Origin: Ligustrum vulgare | Lineage: Eukaryota; Streptophyta; Magnoliopsida; Lamiales; Oleaceae | Length of the DNA stretch: 64,000 nt | Assembly: GCA_963555705.1 (NCBI GenBank) | Contig: OY743176.1 | Span: forward strand, 44,283,026 to 44,347,025 | Direction: 5' to 3' | Part shown: one piece after another, positions 21,540 to 34,874 of the stretch | How the letters are laid out: each line of letters starts with the position of its first letter | Position numbering within the stretch: position 1 is the stretch's first letter | Program-made: the position numbers and the translations under genes | Notes under the pieces: model-generated | The model's database searches: none | The model's input: only the letters and a program-made list of their open reading frames with translations | What the model was told of the DNA's origin: nothing

Positions 21540-22500
21540 AGAAAACTTGAAATCGGTTCGACCCGAAAAAGATAACAGATCAAGGGTCAGAATGTTGGAC
21601 CGGGTCGAACCAATTTTAATTAAAAAAATAATAGTTATTTCAGAGATCAAAATTTTTCTTAAAAAAATATTTTACAATAAAGCAATATTTACTCATTTTG
21701 AGATAAAATTAAATAAACAAAAAATATAAAAAGGTATTGTTTAATTTCAAAATTATCAATTCAAAACAAATATAGATTTATGGTTGTTAATCTTATTTAT
21801 TATATTATATTTTATTTCAAAATATTTTAACATATAAAAAAAAGATAAAATAACTTATTTAGAAGAAGAAATATTGAACAAACAAATAAATAATAAATAA
21901 AAATAGTTTTGTAAATGAGAAAAAGAAAAAGAAAAAATCTTATAAAGATCAAAATTTCCTAATTTTGATTAGTTTTGTACATATTGCATTTCCTATTTTT
22001 ATTAGTTTTGTCTTTTTTTAAAGTTTTGATGTCGATAATATTTTGCATTAAAATGTTTTTGTACTATGTTTTTATTTGATATGATTGTATAATTATCATA
22101 TTTTCGTAAATTTTGATCGAAATCACTATAAAAAATATATTCTCATGCATCGTAGGGTGAAAATACTACTCAAAATAAATCTTCAAATCATATCAATCGA
22201 GAAAAATGATTGATCAAATAAAAGGATACAATCCTAGAAAATATATCTTACTAGAAAAACTTAAATTTCTAGAGCTACAGCGTGAACACCTAAAGATTTA
22301 TATTTATGCGAAATGGAAATGGAAATGGAAATGGAAATGAGAGAAATAGTAACGTAATATTTAACTTGCAATGTGCATAAATTAATAAATTATCTTGTGT
22401 TGGTTGCGATGCGGGTATAAATAGTGGTTGTGGTTAGCGGGGTGTTTTTCCAGCCCATGGTTGGTGTTGGGGTAGGATGGATTAGGGTGGGCATGGGGTG
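21540..22500. other. AT-rich DNA with a short inverted repeat and a (TGGAAA)n run
   Basis: No gene seen. ATCGGTTCGACCCG (21552-21565) is mirrored by CGGGTCGAACCAAT (21601-21614). A (TGGAAA) run of about four units lies at 22313-22338. The rest is low-complexity AT sequence. Confidence 0.6.
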
Positions 22501-24720
22501 TTTGACTCATAAAATAGATAACTTACAACCAATAAATAATATGTGACACAAAAAAAATTGAGATTGTGACTAAATTTATAATTTTGACTCACAAATTTTT
22601 AAGTTGCAACAAATTAATTTGAAATTTGTGATTGTAAAATAAGTTATGACCAATAAAACTCGAGACTTGAGATTGAGAAATCAGTTATGACCTAAGAAAT
22701 TTGACCTGATATTAAATTTAAAGAGAACTATCGAGTATTGACCTTAAACCTTAACTCTCTACCCCTATCTTTCTACATATCGGTGACCGGTGACCGGCAA
22801 CGTATGAACTCCAGCATTGAGCCTCGCCACTTTATCCGCTGGAGATCCTCTGACATCTCGTCGATGCTATATGGAAGCAGTGGCACCGCTGCTTACGTCG
22901 TAGAAACAACACCGCTGCTACGAAGTAGCAGTGATTTGAGGATTTTGGTGTGCAATAGGGTGGAGTGTTTACAGTTGGTGACAATTTTGTGGTGCCTCCT
23001 CACTATAAGGCAGTGGTCTTGTTGCTTTCGGGCTAGTTAATGTTTGGTGGTGGCTTCTATTTACTCTTTATTAAACTTCTTCTCTAGTGGTGTAGGTGGT
23101 GGTGGTGGTGGTATATGTGGTTGTGTGGTGCATGTAGTGTAGGTAGTTGTGATGGTACATGTGTTGTATCTGAGGCTTCTCAGGTGGTGATGTACTGCTA
23201 GTGATAACAGTGAGGTGTAGTGGTATTTGTGGTGGTGAACGATGCAGCAGCAGGTTTTTGATTTTTTTTGTGTGCTATACGGTGGTGTGCTTACAGTTTG
23301 TGATTGTTGTAGGTGTGGCCTCGCTGTAAGGTGGTAGTGGTCAGGATGATTTCTGGACGGTGAGTTGGTGGTGATTTTTCTGGCAGGTCCTCGTCTCTAG
23401 TGGTATAGGTGATCATGTGGTGCAAGTGGTGGATCTGAGGATTCTTCTGTGATGGCAACTGCTACAGTAGCGGTGACTATGTCGGTGAGTAGGGGGAGAT
23501 GGTTGTTTGGGGGTGGAAGGGTTAGGTTGAGGTTGAATAGTAATTGTGAACAACTATTAGGTAATTGTGAATAAAATGTTGACTAAATGTGACTTTGTGT
23601 AACTTATGATTAGTATGGAATCTTACCAATTATTAGGTGGTTATGAAAAAAAAAATTGACTAATCATGATCAAGAAAATGAGTAAGTTGTGACAAATAAA
23701 TAAATAAATATGTGATCAATTATGGATGAATATAACCAATTATTAGGTAATTGTAATAAAGAAATATTAACTAACTGTGACTAAGAAAATGAGTAAGATG
23801 TGACCAATAAATAAATAATATGTGATCAATTATTAGGAAAATGTGACAAATTATTAAGAAATTGTGACCAAAATATTGACTAATTATGACTTTGTACGAC
23901 GAGACGTGACTTTGTGCGACGATGGTGACTTTGTGTGACTTGTGACGAGGACATGATGTGGCGTGACCTACAATATTGTCAACTGTGACTATTTGTGATC
24001 GAACCGTGAATTTGTGTGATTGAACTGTTACATTTTTGTGATCAGATTATAACATTATGTAAATGAACTGTGACCTTGTGCAATCAAAATGTGGCCTTGT
24101 GTGATTAAACTGTGACTTTGACTAATTATGACCGAGAAAACGAGTAAGTGTAACTAATAAATAATATATAATTCTGACCAAAAAATTGTGTCGATTGTAA
24201 TTCTGTGCTTGTAACGATTACGGGATATCACCAGTTTAATTAAATTATTGATCATAAAATTTAACTTGAAACTAAATTTATAATTATGATCAAACGGTGA
24301 CTTTGTGTGATCGATTGTGACTTTGGGATGTGGTGGGGTGGGGTGAATTTTACCGCTAAATTTACAATTATGATCGAACCGTCACTTTATATGACCGACT
24401 ATAACTTTGTGGGTGGGGTGGGTTGGGTGGGGTGAGGTGGGATGAGTTTTGCAACTAAATTTGTAATTATGGCTGAATTGTGACTATGTGTGACCAACTG
24501 TGATTTTGCTGAATTGGTATGATGGGTGGGGTGGGGTGGGGTTGCCATGAAATTTATGACTAAATTATTAATTGTGACTGAAATGTGACTATGACTGTGA
24601 CTTGGCGGGGCAGGCGAGGTGGAGTAGGGTGAATTTTTTGACTAAATCTATTATTGTGGCAAAATTGTGACTTTTTGTGATCAATTGTGACTTTGTGGGG
24701 GTGGGTGGGGGCAGGGGCAA
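22500..24720. repeat. Degenerate TGTGAC-rich tract with GTGGTG-rich core
   Basis: Dozens of TGTGAC/TTGTGACC phrases spaced irregularly (for example around 23570-24700: AACTGTGACTTTG, TAATTATGACCGAG). A more GC-rich GTGGTGGTGG section sits at about 22780-23520. No reading frame of interest. The motif runs on the plus strand here and as GTCACA at 25180-25420, as if it were the two sides of one element. Confidence 0.6.
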
Positions 24721-25934
24721 GGGGCGGGGTTGGGGTACAAGTTTGTCATTAGGTATTATTTTAGTTTTTTTTTTATTTGATAGTATGTTAATTTTAATTT
24801 TATATATAAGTAATAATCATATTTATATTATATATAATATTATATTTATTAATACTATTTAACACCGGAATTAAAAAAAAAAAAAAAAAGTTTGTTAATT
24901 TTAAAGAGTTAATTTAATAACTAAGAGTAATGTACTCTTCTTATTTTTAAAACTCAATCTTTGAAACTCGTATTCATTTTTCGAAAAATGCATAAATAAG
25001 GGTTTTAGAAATACAAAATTCAAAAATAAGATCAAACGTGAATAATTTCAAAAATTAGATTCGAATTAAATTAAATAGTTAAAAGAATTTATTAATTATA
25101 TACATTCAAATCACAAAATACAAATCTTTTAAATCACAAATTATATAAATTTCAAGTTACAGTTAGATCGGAAAACTACTGTTATTTCCGATCACAACCA
25201 CAATTTTTAAGGTAAAAAGATTTAATTTAAGGTAACGAGGAGAGAACCACCATTACTTCCGGTCACCACCACCATTTTTAAGGCCACAGGGACTTATTTT
25301 AAGGTCACAAAGAATAGAATTTATATGTCACAGATATATTTCATGTCATAGCCGCACCACCTCCAGCCGTCACCACAACCAACTCCAACTCCACCTCCAC
25401 CACCAAGCATCGGGTCAAGTTTAGGTCACAAAACCACCATTATTTTCGATCCAAACCACTAGATCGAGCAGCAACACAACTTATATGCAAAATACCACTG
25501 GATATCCAAGTTGCACAATGCAATGGCGCCGGTGCTAGATCTGTACAGAGAGACTCCTGGTTCAATGCTTAGATCTAATAGCGACGCCGTTTTTAGAGGT
25601 GAGTAACGGCGTCGCGGTTACCTTGAAGACCTTTCAAGAGACTTTTGAAGCAGTGACCTAGTCCAGCGAGCATGTGTGTTACCGTAGGGGGAAGGGGCAT
25701 CACATTTGAATGAGGTAATAATTGGTTCCATTGAAATCGCTCCCCCGGCAGTGGTCTTGCAGGAGACAATGGAAGGAGTGGCGGAGATCGACGACACGGG
25801 GTGTGGCCGTGGGTGAGGGTGTCATCGGTGCTATGCTCAACTTATTGAGAGGGTATGGTCATGGGGTGAGGGTGAGGGTGTTTCCAATAGAGTGTGTATG
25901 GAGGGAGGGAGAGAGAGAGAGAGAGTATATGATA
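24721..25934. other. AT-rich stretch, GTCACA motifs, then a GC-richer segment
   Basis: 24760-25170 is AT-rich with an A run at 24874-24889. 25180-25420 holds inverted versions of the TGTGAC motif (GGTCACAAAG, GGTCACCACCACC). 25500-25930 is more GC-rich, with short frames but no recognisable protein, ending in a GAGAGA run. Confidence 0.5.
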
Positions 25935-26022
25935 CTTTAAAAGTAGAGGTGGAAGTAATTTCCTCTTCATTTTTCCCGTGCAATTATCCCAAGTGGAAAT
26001 TACATCCACCCTACTTTTAAAA
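25935..26022. repeat. Hairpin with about 28-bp arms
   Basis: CTTTAAAAGTAGAGGTGGAA...TTTCC (25935-25962) pairs with GGAAATTACATCCACC...TTTTAAAA (25995-26022), two or three mismatches, loop of about 32 bases. Probably a terminal or foldback structure of a small DNA element. Confidence 0.65.
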
Positions 26023-26029
26023 AATATTT

Positions 26030-27150
26030 AATTCATAAATAAGATCAAACTTAAATACCTTCAAAATCAGGTCAATATTATAAATATTGTTTCCAGACCC
26101 AGACCGGCAGGTCCGATAGGTAAAATCGGGAGCCGGTACCAAAATTGAGTCAATACCCACTGAAAACCCGAAAATTAAAAACTTGGGTAAAAAACCATTG
26201 AGTCGGCCGATTTTTAAGAAACTCCCTGACCCGATACCGGGTTTTGCAGGTCAAAATGTTTAATTTTTCTTTTTACAATTATAAAAATGTTTGCTCAATC
26301 TAATAGGGCCACAATAGCACAAAGCATTGAACCATGAGCCCATGAGAAATGAGTACCACAAACAACCCATATATATTGTGGAATGTGGCAAGGCAGAAGT
26401 TGAAGTCATCTAATGTGGGATTCAATTCGAAGTTCAAACTATGAATTTATTATTTTTCTACTACAGTTTTTCACCAGCCTTGCTTTTTCTTTTTTATTTA
26501 AACAACCCTTTCATTTGAAAATTGTTTATTCTTTTCATTGTCCTTTATTTAATCAATTATTATCCAACTATTTGTATTTCATTGTTAAAACAATAATTTT
26601 TTATCATTTAAATACTTTTAATATTTAAAATTTTGAAATAAATGATAGTATAATAATTATAATTAACAACAATAAAACTATATTTTATTTGATTAGTAAT
26701 TTCAAAACTAAAAAAAAAAAAAAAAATTATGGCTATTATATTATTTATCCTGTACATATATAATTTTTATGTAAAAAAATTTAGTTTTATATAAAAAATT
26801 ATTCAATGTCTTAAAAACAATTAATATAATATTAAAAATCCAAAATTAAAAAAATATTATTGCTCTCAATTTTTATTGTCCATTTTTCAAAATTATATTT
26901 AATGTACTGGGTCGACCTCGTCCCCGTTCGACCCACTGACCATTTCCTTTTCCTAGATCGATGTTCGGGCTGGGTTTTAAAACATTCATTACAAATTTTA
27001 GTTTTAATAAAATATCAAAATTTTTAGTAATTATTGAATTAAATAAACTATCCTAAACACTAATTCTAATTTCCTAATTATACATCACTCTTTCACCAAC
27101 CGTTCATAGCAATGGTTCCTCTCCTTCTACAAATCAAACGACAACACTGC
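26030..27150. other. AT-rich DNA, no gene seen
   Basis: Low-complexity AT sequence with two short GC-richer patches (about 26095-26250 and 26905-26980, both containing GACC/GGTC phrases). I can support no feature here. Confidence 0.5.
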
Positions 27151-27159
27151 ACTAAGCAA

Positions 27160-28340
27160 TGACCCGTCGCTCCACGAAAGGCATCAGACTACGATGCTTA
27201 GTGATGCAGAAGAAACAGTCGTCGGTTGCTTGTCTGTGCAGTACATAGTGCACGGCTGACGCTTGGCGCTAAAGACTGTGAGTATAACAGTGCCTCGTAG
27301 TGTTGCTTTCGTCGTCACTGAAGTTTGCGGTAGCTTTATTTTGGCGGCGGTGGCAGTGACTAGTGGTGTCGACATTGAGGTTAAATGCAGGATGCTCTTG
27401 TTGTGGTGGTGGTACCGGCATTGGCAATAGATGGTGGTGGTGCGATTTAGAGGGTAGTGGTAAGGTACTGGTGTTGGTGTTGGTTCGATGTAGTGTAGTG
27501 TGGTGTGGTGTGGTGTGGTTCGGTTCGGTGCTGGTGGTGTGGGTTGGGCAGGAGGTGGATGTTGAAGTTAGTATGATTCTGGCAGCAGCGGTCCCGCTGC
27601 CTCGATTGAGGCAGCGACGGTGATATTCGTGGTGGGGCTATGTTGTAGGTCGTGAGTGCGGTTCATGGTGGTGGTGGTTCGTTTGGGGTGATGGCTATGT
27701 TGAGATAGTGGTCACGGCAAAGGACAATTGTAACTTCATCAACATTCTTGATTTCTGTCTTTGGCTGGGGGCAGTTATGGTGGCGACGGCATTGAGACGT
27801 GTGGTAGTGATAGCGGCTATGACCTTGATGTAAAACTGTTATCTATAAATTTTTTTTTTTTTTACTTGTGACCTTAAAAATTGTAGTGAGATGTTGGGAA
27901 GCAGCAGGTAGTCCGTGAAAGTGGTGATTGTCTGATGTTTTGACCTAATAATTTAATAAATAGACTTAAAATAACTTGCTTATTTTCCTTTTTTCTTGTC
28001 TTTCATGTATAATATATTCCTTGTTATCTTGTTATAGATAATCTTTGCTGTAAAAACTTCTCAAGTGAGCAATGTAATGTGAGATATCTCTTGGTGTTAA
28101 AAAATAATAATAATAATGTAGGACCTAATAATCAATAAATTGTGACCTAGAAATTAAGTAATTGTAACCTAAAATTTGAAAATTGGTACTTAAAAGATTT
28201 GTGACCTAATAATTTATTAGTTGTGACCTAAAAATAAGATAGTGACCTTAAAATTTTGACTAGTGACTTGAAATAAATTCAAATTTGTGACCGGAAATTT
28301 GTGACTTAGAAGATTTGTCCTTTGCGACCTTAATATATCT
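27160..28340. repeat. GTGGTG-rich segment followed by TGTGACC array
   Basis: 27360-27800 resembles the GTGGTG-rich core at 22780-23520. 27940-28340 then carries many TTGTGACCTAA phrases in plus orientation. This array may be the left subterminal region of the Mutator-like element whose right side (44170-45310) carries the inverse motif. Confidence 0.5.
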
Positions 28341-28575
28341 ATTGATTAAAATATTTTTCTTTCTTTAATTAAATTAATTAATTCTAACTACAAGCTGATT
28401 TTTGAAATTGTTGAAGTTTGACCTCATTTTTTAAATTTGTATTTTAAAACACCTCATTTCTGTATTTTTCCCTTATCCCAATAATCAATTTTGAATTGGG
28501 AAAATACTTTATTCAGGTAGTTATAAATTTACATATCAAAAGTAAGGTAGAAGCTAAAATCACTCAATTATCAGG

Positions 28576-28593
28576 TGTGTGTGTGTGTGTGTA
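28576..28593. repeat. (GT)n microsatellite
   Basis: About nine GT units in the MULE upstream region. Confidence 0.9.
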
Positions 28594-29204
28594 GTAACGA
28601 AAGTCAAGGAAAAATATATCTCAATTATCCCAGCGACAGTTAATAAAATAATCTTTCCATAATGATCAGTCATCTCAAATCAACGTTTCAGCAAGGACAC
28701 ATTATTCTAATTGGTAATACTGGAGCCTCAATGTTTCCCTGGAGCAGGAAATGCAGAGAATGAGAAGACGGTGAAGACGAGGTCACAATTGCCAACTTTG
28801 TTAACATTTCTGACAAGGGGACTTGTAAATTAGGAAACGTTCATTGAGACGACAACATTGACCTGGGGTAAGCTGTCATTGTCTGCAATCCCTTCCTGTT
28901 TATGAGATCACATACATTAAAGTTAATTTGATATGGCATATGAGTTTAACGAATGCACATATTTTGTAGTAATTCTAGTTCACAGAATTGCACGAATTGC
29001 TTGTGATTTACGATAGGAATGTGTATTGAATGTTGTGTTGTCAGATTTATATTATCAGAAAGAGTGGATATGAATGTCTGAATATGTTCACATTATATAA
29101 TGAATGTACGTGTGGTCACATAGTTAGTGTCGTAGTAAAATTGCATTTTCTTATTCAATAGTTTGAATAAAAATTATTCCAATATTGTTGTGACATGATT
29201 CTAA

Positions 29205-31520
29205 ATGAGACATGCATTGGGCTACATACATGTTTGTGTGCTTTATGAATCTCAGTCCGCCTTGTTAATGATTGATGAAGGATGCGATTATTCGAACGTT
29301 GTGCACACAGTAATGAGAGAATTTGGGTTTGACAGTAACAAGGTCGCAGTCTCCATGACTTATGAATTGAACAATGACATACAACCAATCAGAATTAGAA
29401 ATGATAATAGTGTAATGTCGTATCTGACATTGAAGAATGTCTATAAGGATCTTTCCAAATATCCTGTAACAGTTGAGGTCACGGTACTGGAAAAGTTGCG
29501 GCAACAATGGTGTTTCAACTTCATGGAGCCAGTTGGAGTTAGTCAGGGCGGAAATGACGAACAATATTCGATGTGTGGAATTGCATCAAACATATGCATT
29601 GTAACATATAAGCCATTGAGAATATCAGATGATAGTGTGGACACGACTGTAAAAAATATAGACTCCAGGGATGTAGAGGTCAATAGAGTTTTCAAGAATA
29701 AAGAGGTACTGAAATTGAGCATGGCCTTTTATGCGATACAGTAGATGTTCGAATTCATAGTTCTCTGGTCGGACAATAAGGAATATGTTGTGAGGTGCTT
29801 AAATGATACCTGTAACTGAGTGTGTAGGTCATCCAGATTGGGAAAAATAGAGCTATTCAAGATTAGATACATTCATGATGGTCATACATGTGGTTCCAAC
29901 ATAGTTTTGGGTCACATAGGCAAGTTTTCACTTCAATTGTGTCCTCATGTATAAAGTACAAATTCAACTCCAATCGCACAACATATATCCCAAATGACAT
30001 ATGCAACGACATGTTGTACACTTGTGGTGTTTAGCTGAATTACGTTAAAGCTTGGAGATCTAGGAAGAAGACTTTGAGATTGATTAGGGGAGACCCATCT
30101 GAATCGTTTCACCAGGTACCGAGTTTTTTGCATATGCTTAAACGACCTAACCCAGGCTCAGTCACGGGGCTAGACGTTGATAATGAAAATAGGTTCAAAT
30201 ATTGTTTCGTGGCCGTGGTGCATCAATTCGTGGATGGATGCATTGCGGGCCTATTATTGTAGTTGATGGAACTTATTTGAACAGATAATACGGTGGTACT
30301 CTGTTCACGGCATGTACACAGGATGCAAATAATAGGGTTCTTGTACTTGCATAGAAAATGTGTACCATGGAACATGTCATGGTATATGTTCGTACCACTT
30401 ATTGCATAACCTGAAGAAGTATTATGGGAAATCATGTCACAATTTCATAGAACCGTATAATTATGTTGTCCGTGCTTACACATTTTCAGAGTTTGAGTAC
30501 CAGATGCTACAGTTGGATGCTATTGATAAAGGTATTACGGGTTATTTGGTAAGTACATTGAACTAGTCCATTTAGTAATTTGTTGACATGTGAAACAAAA
30601 GCTTAAGCTAATGTAATTAATGTCTGATGTTTAAATGCAGAGTGAAGTGGGTTATGAAAAGTCGTCAAGATTCCACATGCCCGAAAACAGGTATTCCACG
30701 ATGGCATCCAACATTGTGGAATTGATGAATGCTGTAACAAAGTCAGCTAAGAACTTTCCTATAGTGTTGTTGCTAGAGTCTTTAAGAGAAACAGTGCAAA
30801 ACTGGTTCGGCAAAAATAGGGACAACGCACATGGTACATTCACAAAGCTTTCAAGCAAGTATGAGAAGCTGTTGAGAGAAAGTAGCATAGAACTGAGGAG
30901 CCTAAGAGTACACGTATAATTTCTTGCCCTATTTTAATTTAGCATGTGTTAATATATCATTAAAATTATGATTAGGTTGAAATGATTACAAGTGTCTTCA
31001 TCAAATCAAACAATATTTTCGGTTCAAGACGAAAGCACCTCATTTGTGGTATATATATAGAGCAGCGTAAGTGTACATATAAGATGATTCAGGTTGATCA
31101 GATGTCGTGTCCAAATGCTCTAGATGTGATATCCTTCACGAAGAGGGATCTCTACGAATATTGTTCGTACTATTACACATGCAATGCTTATAAGCTGCCT
31201 ATCGAGACAGTGTTTTCCCATTGGGCAATCCGAGTGAATGGAAATTGCCGAACGAAGTAACTGAAGTTCTTGTATTACCTCCCAACCAAAAAGGAAGTTC
31301 AGGCAGACCATAAGAGAAGAGGAAAATATCAACGTGTGAAGGAAAACCAAAGATTAAATATGGACGTTGTGGAGGAAGGAGTCACAACCGACGGACTTGT
31401 ACAAGTTTGTTTCCCATTAGTCAGAAGAGTGGCAGACGCAAAATCAAATAAAATGTTTTGTCTAGTTGTTAATTGTGTTCAATTTTTAATTTATGATGTC
31501 GTTAGTTGGTTACTTGAAAT
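29205..31520 (+). pseudogene. MuDR/MULE transposase, broken
   Basis: 29205-29744 is an open 179-residue N-terminal region ending in VFKNKEVLKLSMAFYAI, the start of the MuDR DNA-binding domain, which continues past a stop (SDNKEYVVRCLND, then IRYIHDGHTC). 30074-30355 leads into the DDE domain (GCIAGLLL, DGTYLN, YGGTLFTACTQDANNRVLVLA). The next conserved block, GTCHGICSYHLLHNLKKYYG, follows almost at once at 30360, so the part with the second catalytic aspartate is deleted. After an intron-like gap come RFHMPENRYSTMASNIVE (30635-30919) and the SWIM region (30982-31260). There the zinc residues are changed: RKCTYKM and CPNALDV in place of CxC...CxH. Confidence 0.9.
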
Positions 31521-31800
31521 TTGATAATTGTTGATTTATTTGAATAATGAAATAGATGAAATTTTTTCTAAGAAATAATTATTGTGTAGTGGAAAGAGGT
31601 GAACTGTTATGTTGGCTGTACGGTAACACATAGTGATGCATGAGACAGGTTGCTCATTCAATTGAATGTAGGTGACCTGCTTTTACTTGTGTGACCTGAA
31701 AATCCTTTCTATGTAGTGCGTTGGTATCTCTAGAAAACGGGGTTTGGAAAACTTTGCATGAGCAAGTGTTGTGATGAATGTAACCTCGATGAAACCTAAT

Positions 31801-32697
31801 GTGGCTTGATTGGTTCATCAATTGAATATGTCAAGAATGATGTATTTAGATAGTCCCATGGTTGAAGAAGTTGATTTTGATAATAGTTGATACCATGTAA
31901 CCTTAAAATGTTAGTGCAAATGTTATAAACTGTGGGACAGCATATGATATGTAAGATTACCTATATGAACTCTGTTGCAAAGTAATGAAATTTGCATGAA
32001 TTCTATGCATGTCATCTGTTAGGAAGCTGTAATTACTATGAATATAATACGAATCCTTGACTGTGTGACATTAATGCATTAGTGCTTCTTAGAGAAATTG
32101 GAGGACTGCGTGTGATCTGACAATGTGTATAATACATTGTTGTATCTTCTAGTCATTCACAAATGTGAATAATAAACTTGTTGGGGTGATGTGTGGCATA
32201 GGTGATAGTGAATGTGACATGAGATAGAAATCACTAAATCAGGCTACTGTGGCCTGATTTGTTCATCAATTGAATATGTCAAGAATGATGAATCTAGATT
32301 GTCCCATGGTTAAAGAAGTTGAATTTGTTAATAATTGATACCCTGTGACATTACAATGCTCGATCAGATGTTATAAAATGTGACGCAGCGTAGGATATGT
32401 AAGATTACCTATGTGACCTGAGTTGCACAGCAATGAAATTTCCATGGCTTCTGTGCATGTCATCTGTTAGGAAGCTATAATGACTATGACTGTGATATGA
32501 ATGATTGAATGTGTGACCTTGATGTATTAGTCCTTCTTAGAGAAATTGTAGGACAGTGTGTGATCTGACAATGTGTATAATACATTGTTGTATCTTGTAG
32601 TCATGCACAACTGTGAATAAAAAAACCTGCTGGGGGTGATGTGTGGCATATGTGATTGAAAATGTGACCTAAGATAGAAATTACTGAACCAGGCTTC
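31801..32697. repeat. Two tandem copies of a roughly 448-bp non-coding repeat
   Basis: The unit starting GTGGCTTGATTGGTTCATCA (31801) restarts as GTGGCCTGATTTGTTCATCA at 32249. Both contain AGGAAGCTGTAAT/AGGAAGCTATAAT, GATCTGACAATGTGTATAAT and GGTGATGTGTGGCATA. They lie between the convergent transposase and protease genes. A third, partial and more diverged copy lies at 42890-43115, beyond the gypsy insertion. Confidence 0.85.
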
Positions 32698-32905
32698 ACA
32701 GTGATATATTTGCTCTAAGCAAACACTGAATAACTATTAATAGTAAACATCAAGTCATTTGTTTACAACCAAATGATGACTGTAACATCAAAATATAACC
32801 TAGTTATCTACATATTACATAAATCCACTAAAAATCAAGGAGCTTCTAATGTAATAAAATAAGAAAATTTCTGGAAATCCTTTCTAGGAATTAGAAAACA
32901 TGAAA

Positions 32906-33578
32906 TCAAGCATCGTCTATTACAATGCTTTCAACATTAGGTGGTATTCGATTTGTGCTTTTTCTAATTTGACGATGCTTGAACAGGCTAGTAGCTATGT
33001 CCATTCGTGCAGCTTTGACATCGAAATCCATAGGTATTGACTTCAAGTTCCCATGTAATAGGTATAGCGCGTACTCAATCATGAATATACCACAATCATG
33101 ACTGTAAGGAACGAATAAGTATATGTTAGGGAAATGTATAAATTAAGTAAATTTGCCTCGATTAATGAATGTGAAATAAGTACCCATTTAGCTGCTGGGG
33201 AATGTTGTCTGCCATGTCCAACCTAAGACCCAGATGATCTTTGTTCGGAAGATCGGATGCGCTGCTCCAAATCCCAATTTATTTCATCAATGCAGTAATA
33301 AGTTTTTAGAATGGTTAAACCCCCTCAAAAACCATGTTTCTTCTATATATATATATCCTGTAGCAAGAGTTGAAGATTATTATACTGTGAGTTTTTACAT
33401 TGAGTAAAGCAAGCATCCAATGTGCCTTATTAGTTGGCAAGATTGGAATTAAGACGTAATCAACGTCAGCCCATAGGGAGTTCAGTTCCAAACGTCTCCC
33501 TGTCATGACCTCTTTGAAGTAAGAAGCGGAAGAGAGCACGAACTGATCTTTCATCAACTCTATGAACAAGGGTTTCAT
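32906..33578 (-). pseudogene. Ulp1/C48 cysteine protease domain of the MULE
   Basis: Two exon pieces are clear. 33578-33315 reads SLWADVDYVLIPILPT, KAHWMLALLN and SIIIFNSC. The strand then continues (LRLDMADNIPQQLNG, ending 33184), a GT...AG intron runs 33183-33102, and 33101-32906 reads HDCGIFMIEYALYLLHGN and IPMDFDVKAARMDIATSLFK before a stop at 32906. The His (AHW), an Asn where Asp is usual, and the Cys (HDCG) match the SUMO-protease type active site. MULEs with this domain are known; its role in transposition is uncertain. Bases 33185-33314 carry a frame disruption. Confidence 0.85.
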
Positions 33579-33599
33579 TAATCCTTGAATGAGGATTCC

Positions 33600-34874
33600 G
33601 TTGTGGTGAACATTCTCTTTACATTAGGACCATGTTTTACTAAGTACCGTATGCAATGGAAGCACGCGCCAATGTGCTGCAATATTGGAAAACCAAAGGT
33701 TAAATACTGGTGCTATATTTGTGACCTCAAAAGTATGAGAACATAATATGTGCCTTTGCTAAAACATGAATGAATTGCGAATTGTGTGGGTGGATATAAT
33801 CATCTGACCGTGCTAGATAGGGAAGAGTTAGGGTTGATAAGATTGTGCCACCAGGTTTTTGAACCAATTGGGATAGATCCAATCAGAAAAGGGGGTTTTA
33901 TCATGTCATCTTCGTCACTGAATTTTTTCCTACAAATAAAAAATTATGTCAATTAACAATTCATATTAGATATGGTAGAGCATTGGAAACAGTGAAAATG
34001 CTAACGATTTTTTATTTGTTTGGTTTGTACCATCGATTCAACCAGTTCATGAAAGAATTGACATCTGCATCATCAGCATGATGGTCATAGTTCTGGAAAA
34101 CTAAAATGTTTTCCGGTTGCTTCATTTGTTTTTCTTCACAGGCCACGAATGGGGAGCGCAGTGATCTAGAAAGTCTAGTTGCTCTCTTTACAGGAAGTCA
34201 TGGTGTTGACTGCAATTGATACGTAAAGCAATGTAAACGTAACAAAATGAATGGAGACATATTATATGCAGGTAATGGGAGATTTATGGCTATAGAAAAG
34301 CACTATATATGAACGCAATGGGTAGCATGAGAATCAAAGGAAAGTTCCGTGACATGATGTATGTGAATGTGTCGTGACCAAATTATGCATGTGACCTGGA
34401 TGTTGTGAGTGTGACCTAAATAAGTACATATGACCTGAAGAAACATGTGTACGATGACTGACTGGTATATGAAATACTTTGAAAATTTTCTCTAATCACA
34501 CTTACGAGACACCTAGTGTTCAGTTCAGATTTACTGTAGATTGTGAAAAGAATCTAATGCTCATTATGAAAGATAGAACCCGTTTGACGTCTTCACATTC
34601 CTGCACAAGGTGGCTACTATTTTGTCAAGATTTCTATGTCCTTCACCATAACTACACAGGTGCACAGGTGTACTGGGAGATGCATAAGTCTGGGTGAAGC
34701 CCATTCCTAGATCAAAAGAGGGATTCTGACAAGAAGGTTGGACCACGTCGTCAGATGCATGGTATTTACCCTTTCCCTTGGCATCAGACTATTCATGTGA
34801 CTTTGGAGCCTAATTAGAATAAAATGAAACAGGGTAAATATGTGATATTAGTTGCTACACCTAAGCGTAGAGGA
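33600..34874 (-). other. Interior of the protease gene, mostly intronic
   Basis: Between the protease exons and the coiled-coil piece. Short possible exon pieces exist near 33600-33680 and 34080-34200, but none can be assigned safely. TGTGACC phrases occur at 34380-34435. Confidence 0.4.

Noticed and set aside
27363..27623. Gly/Val-rich frame as a protein
   Set aside because: Produced by GTGGTG-rich composition.
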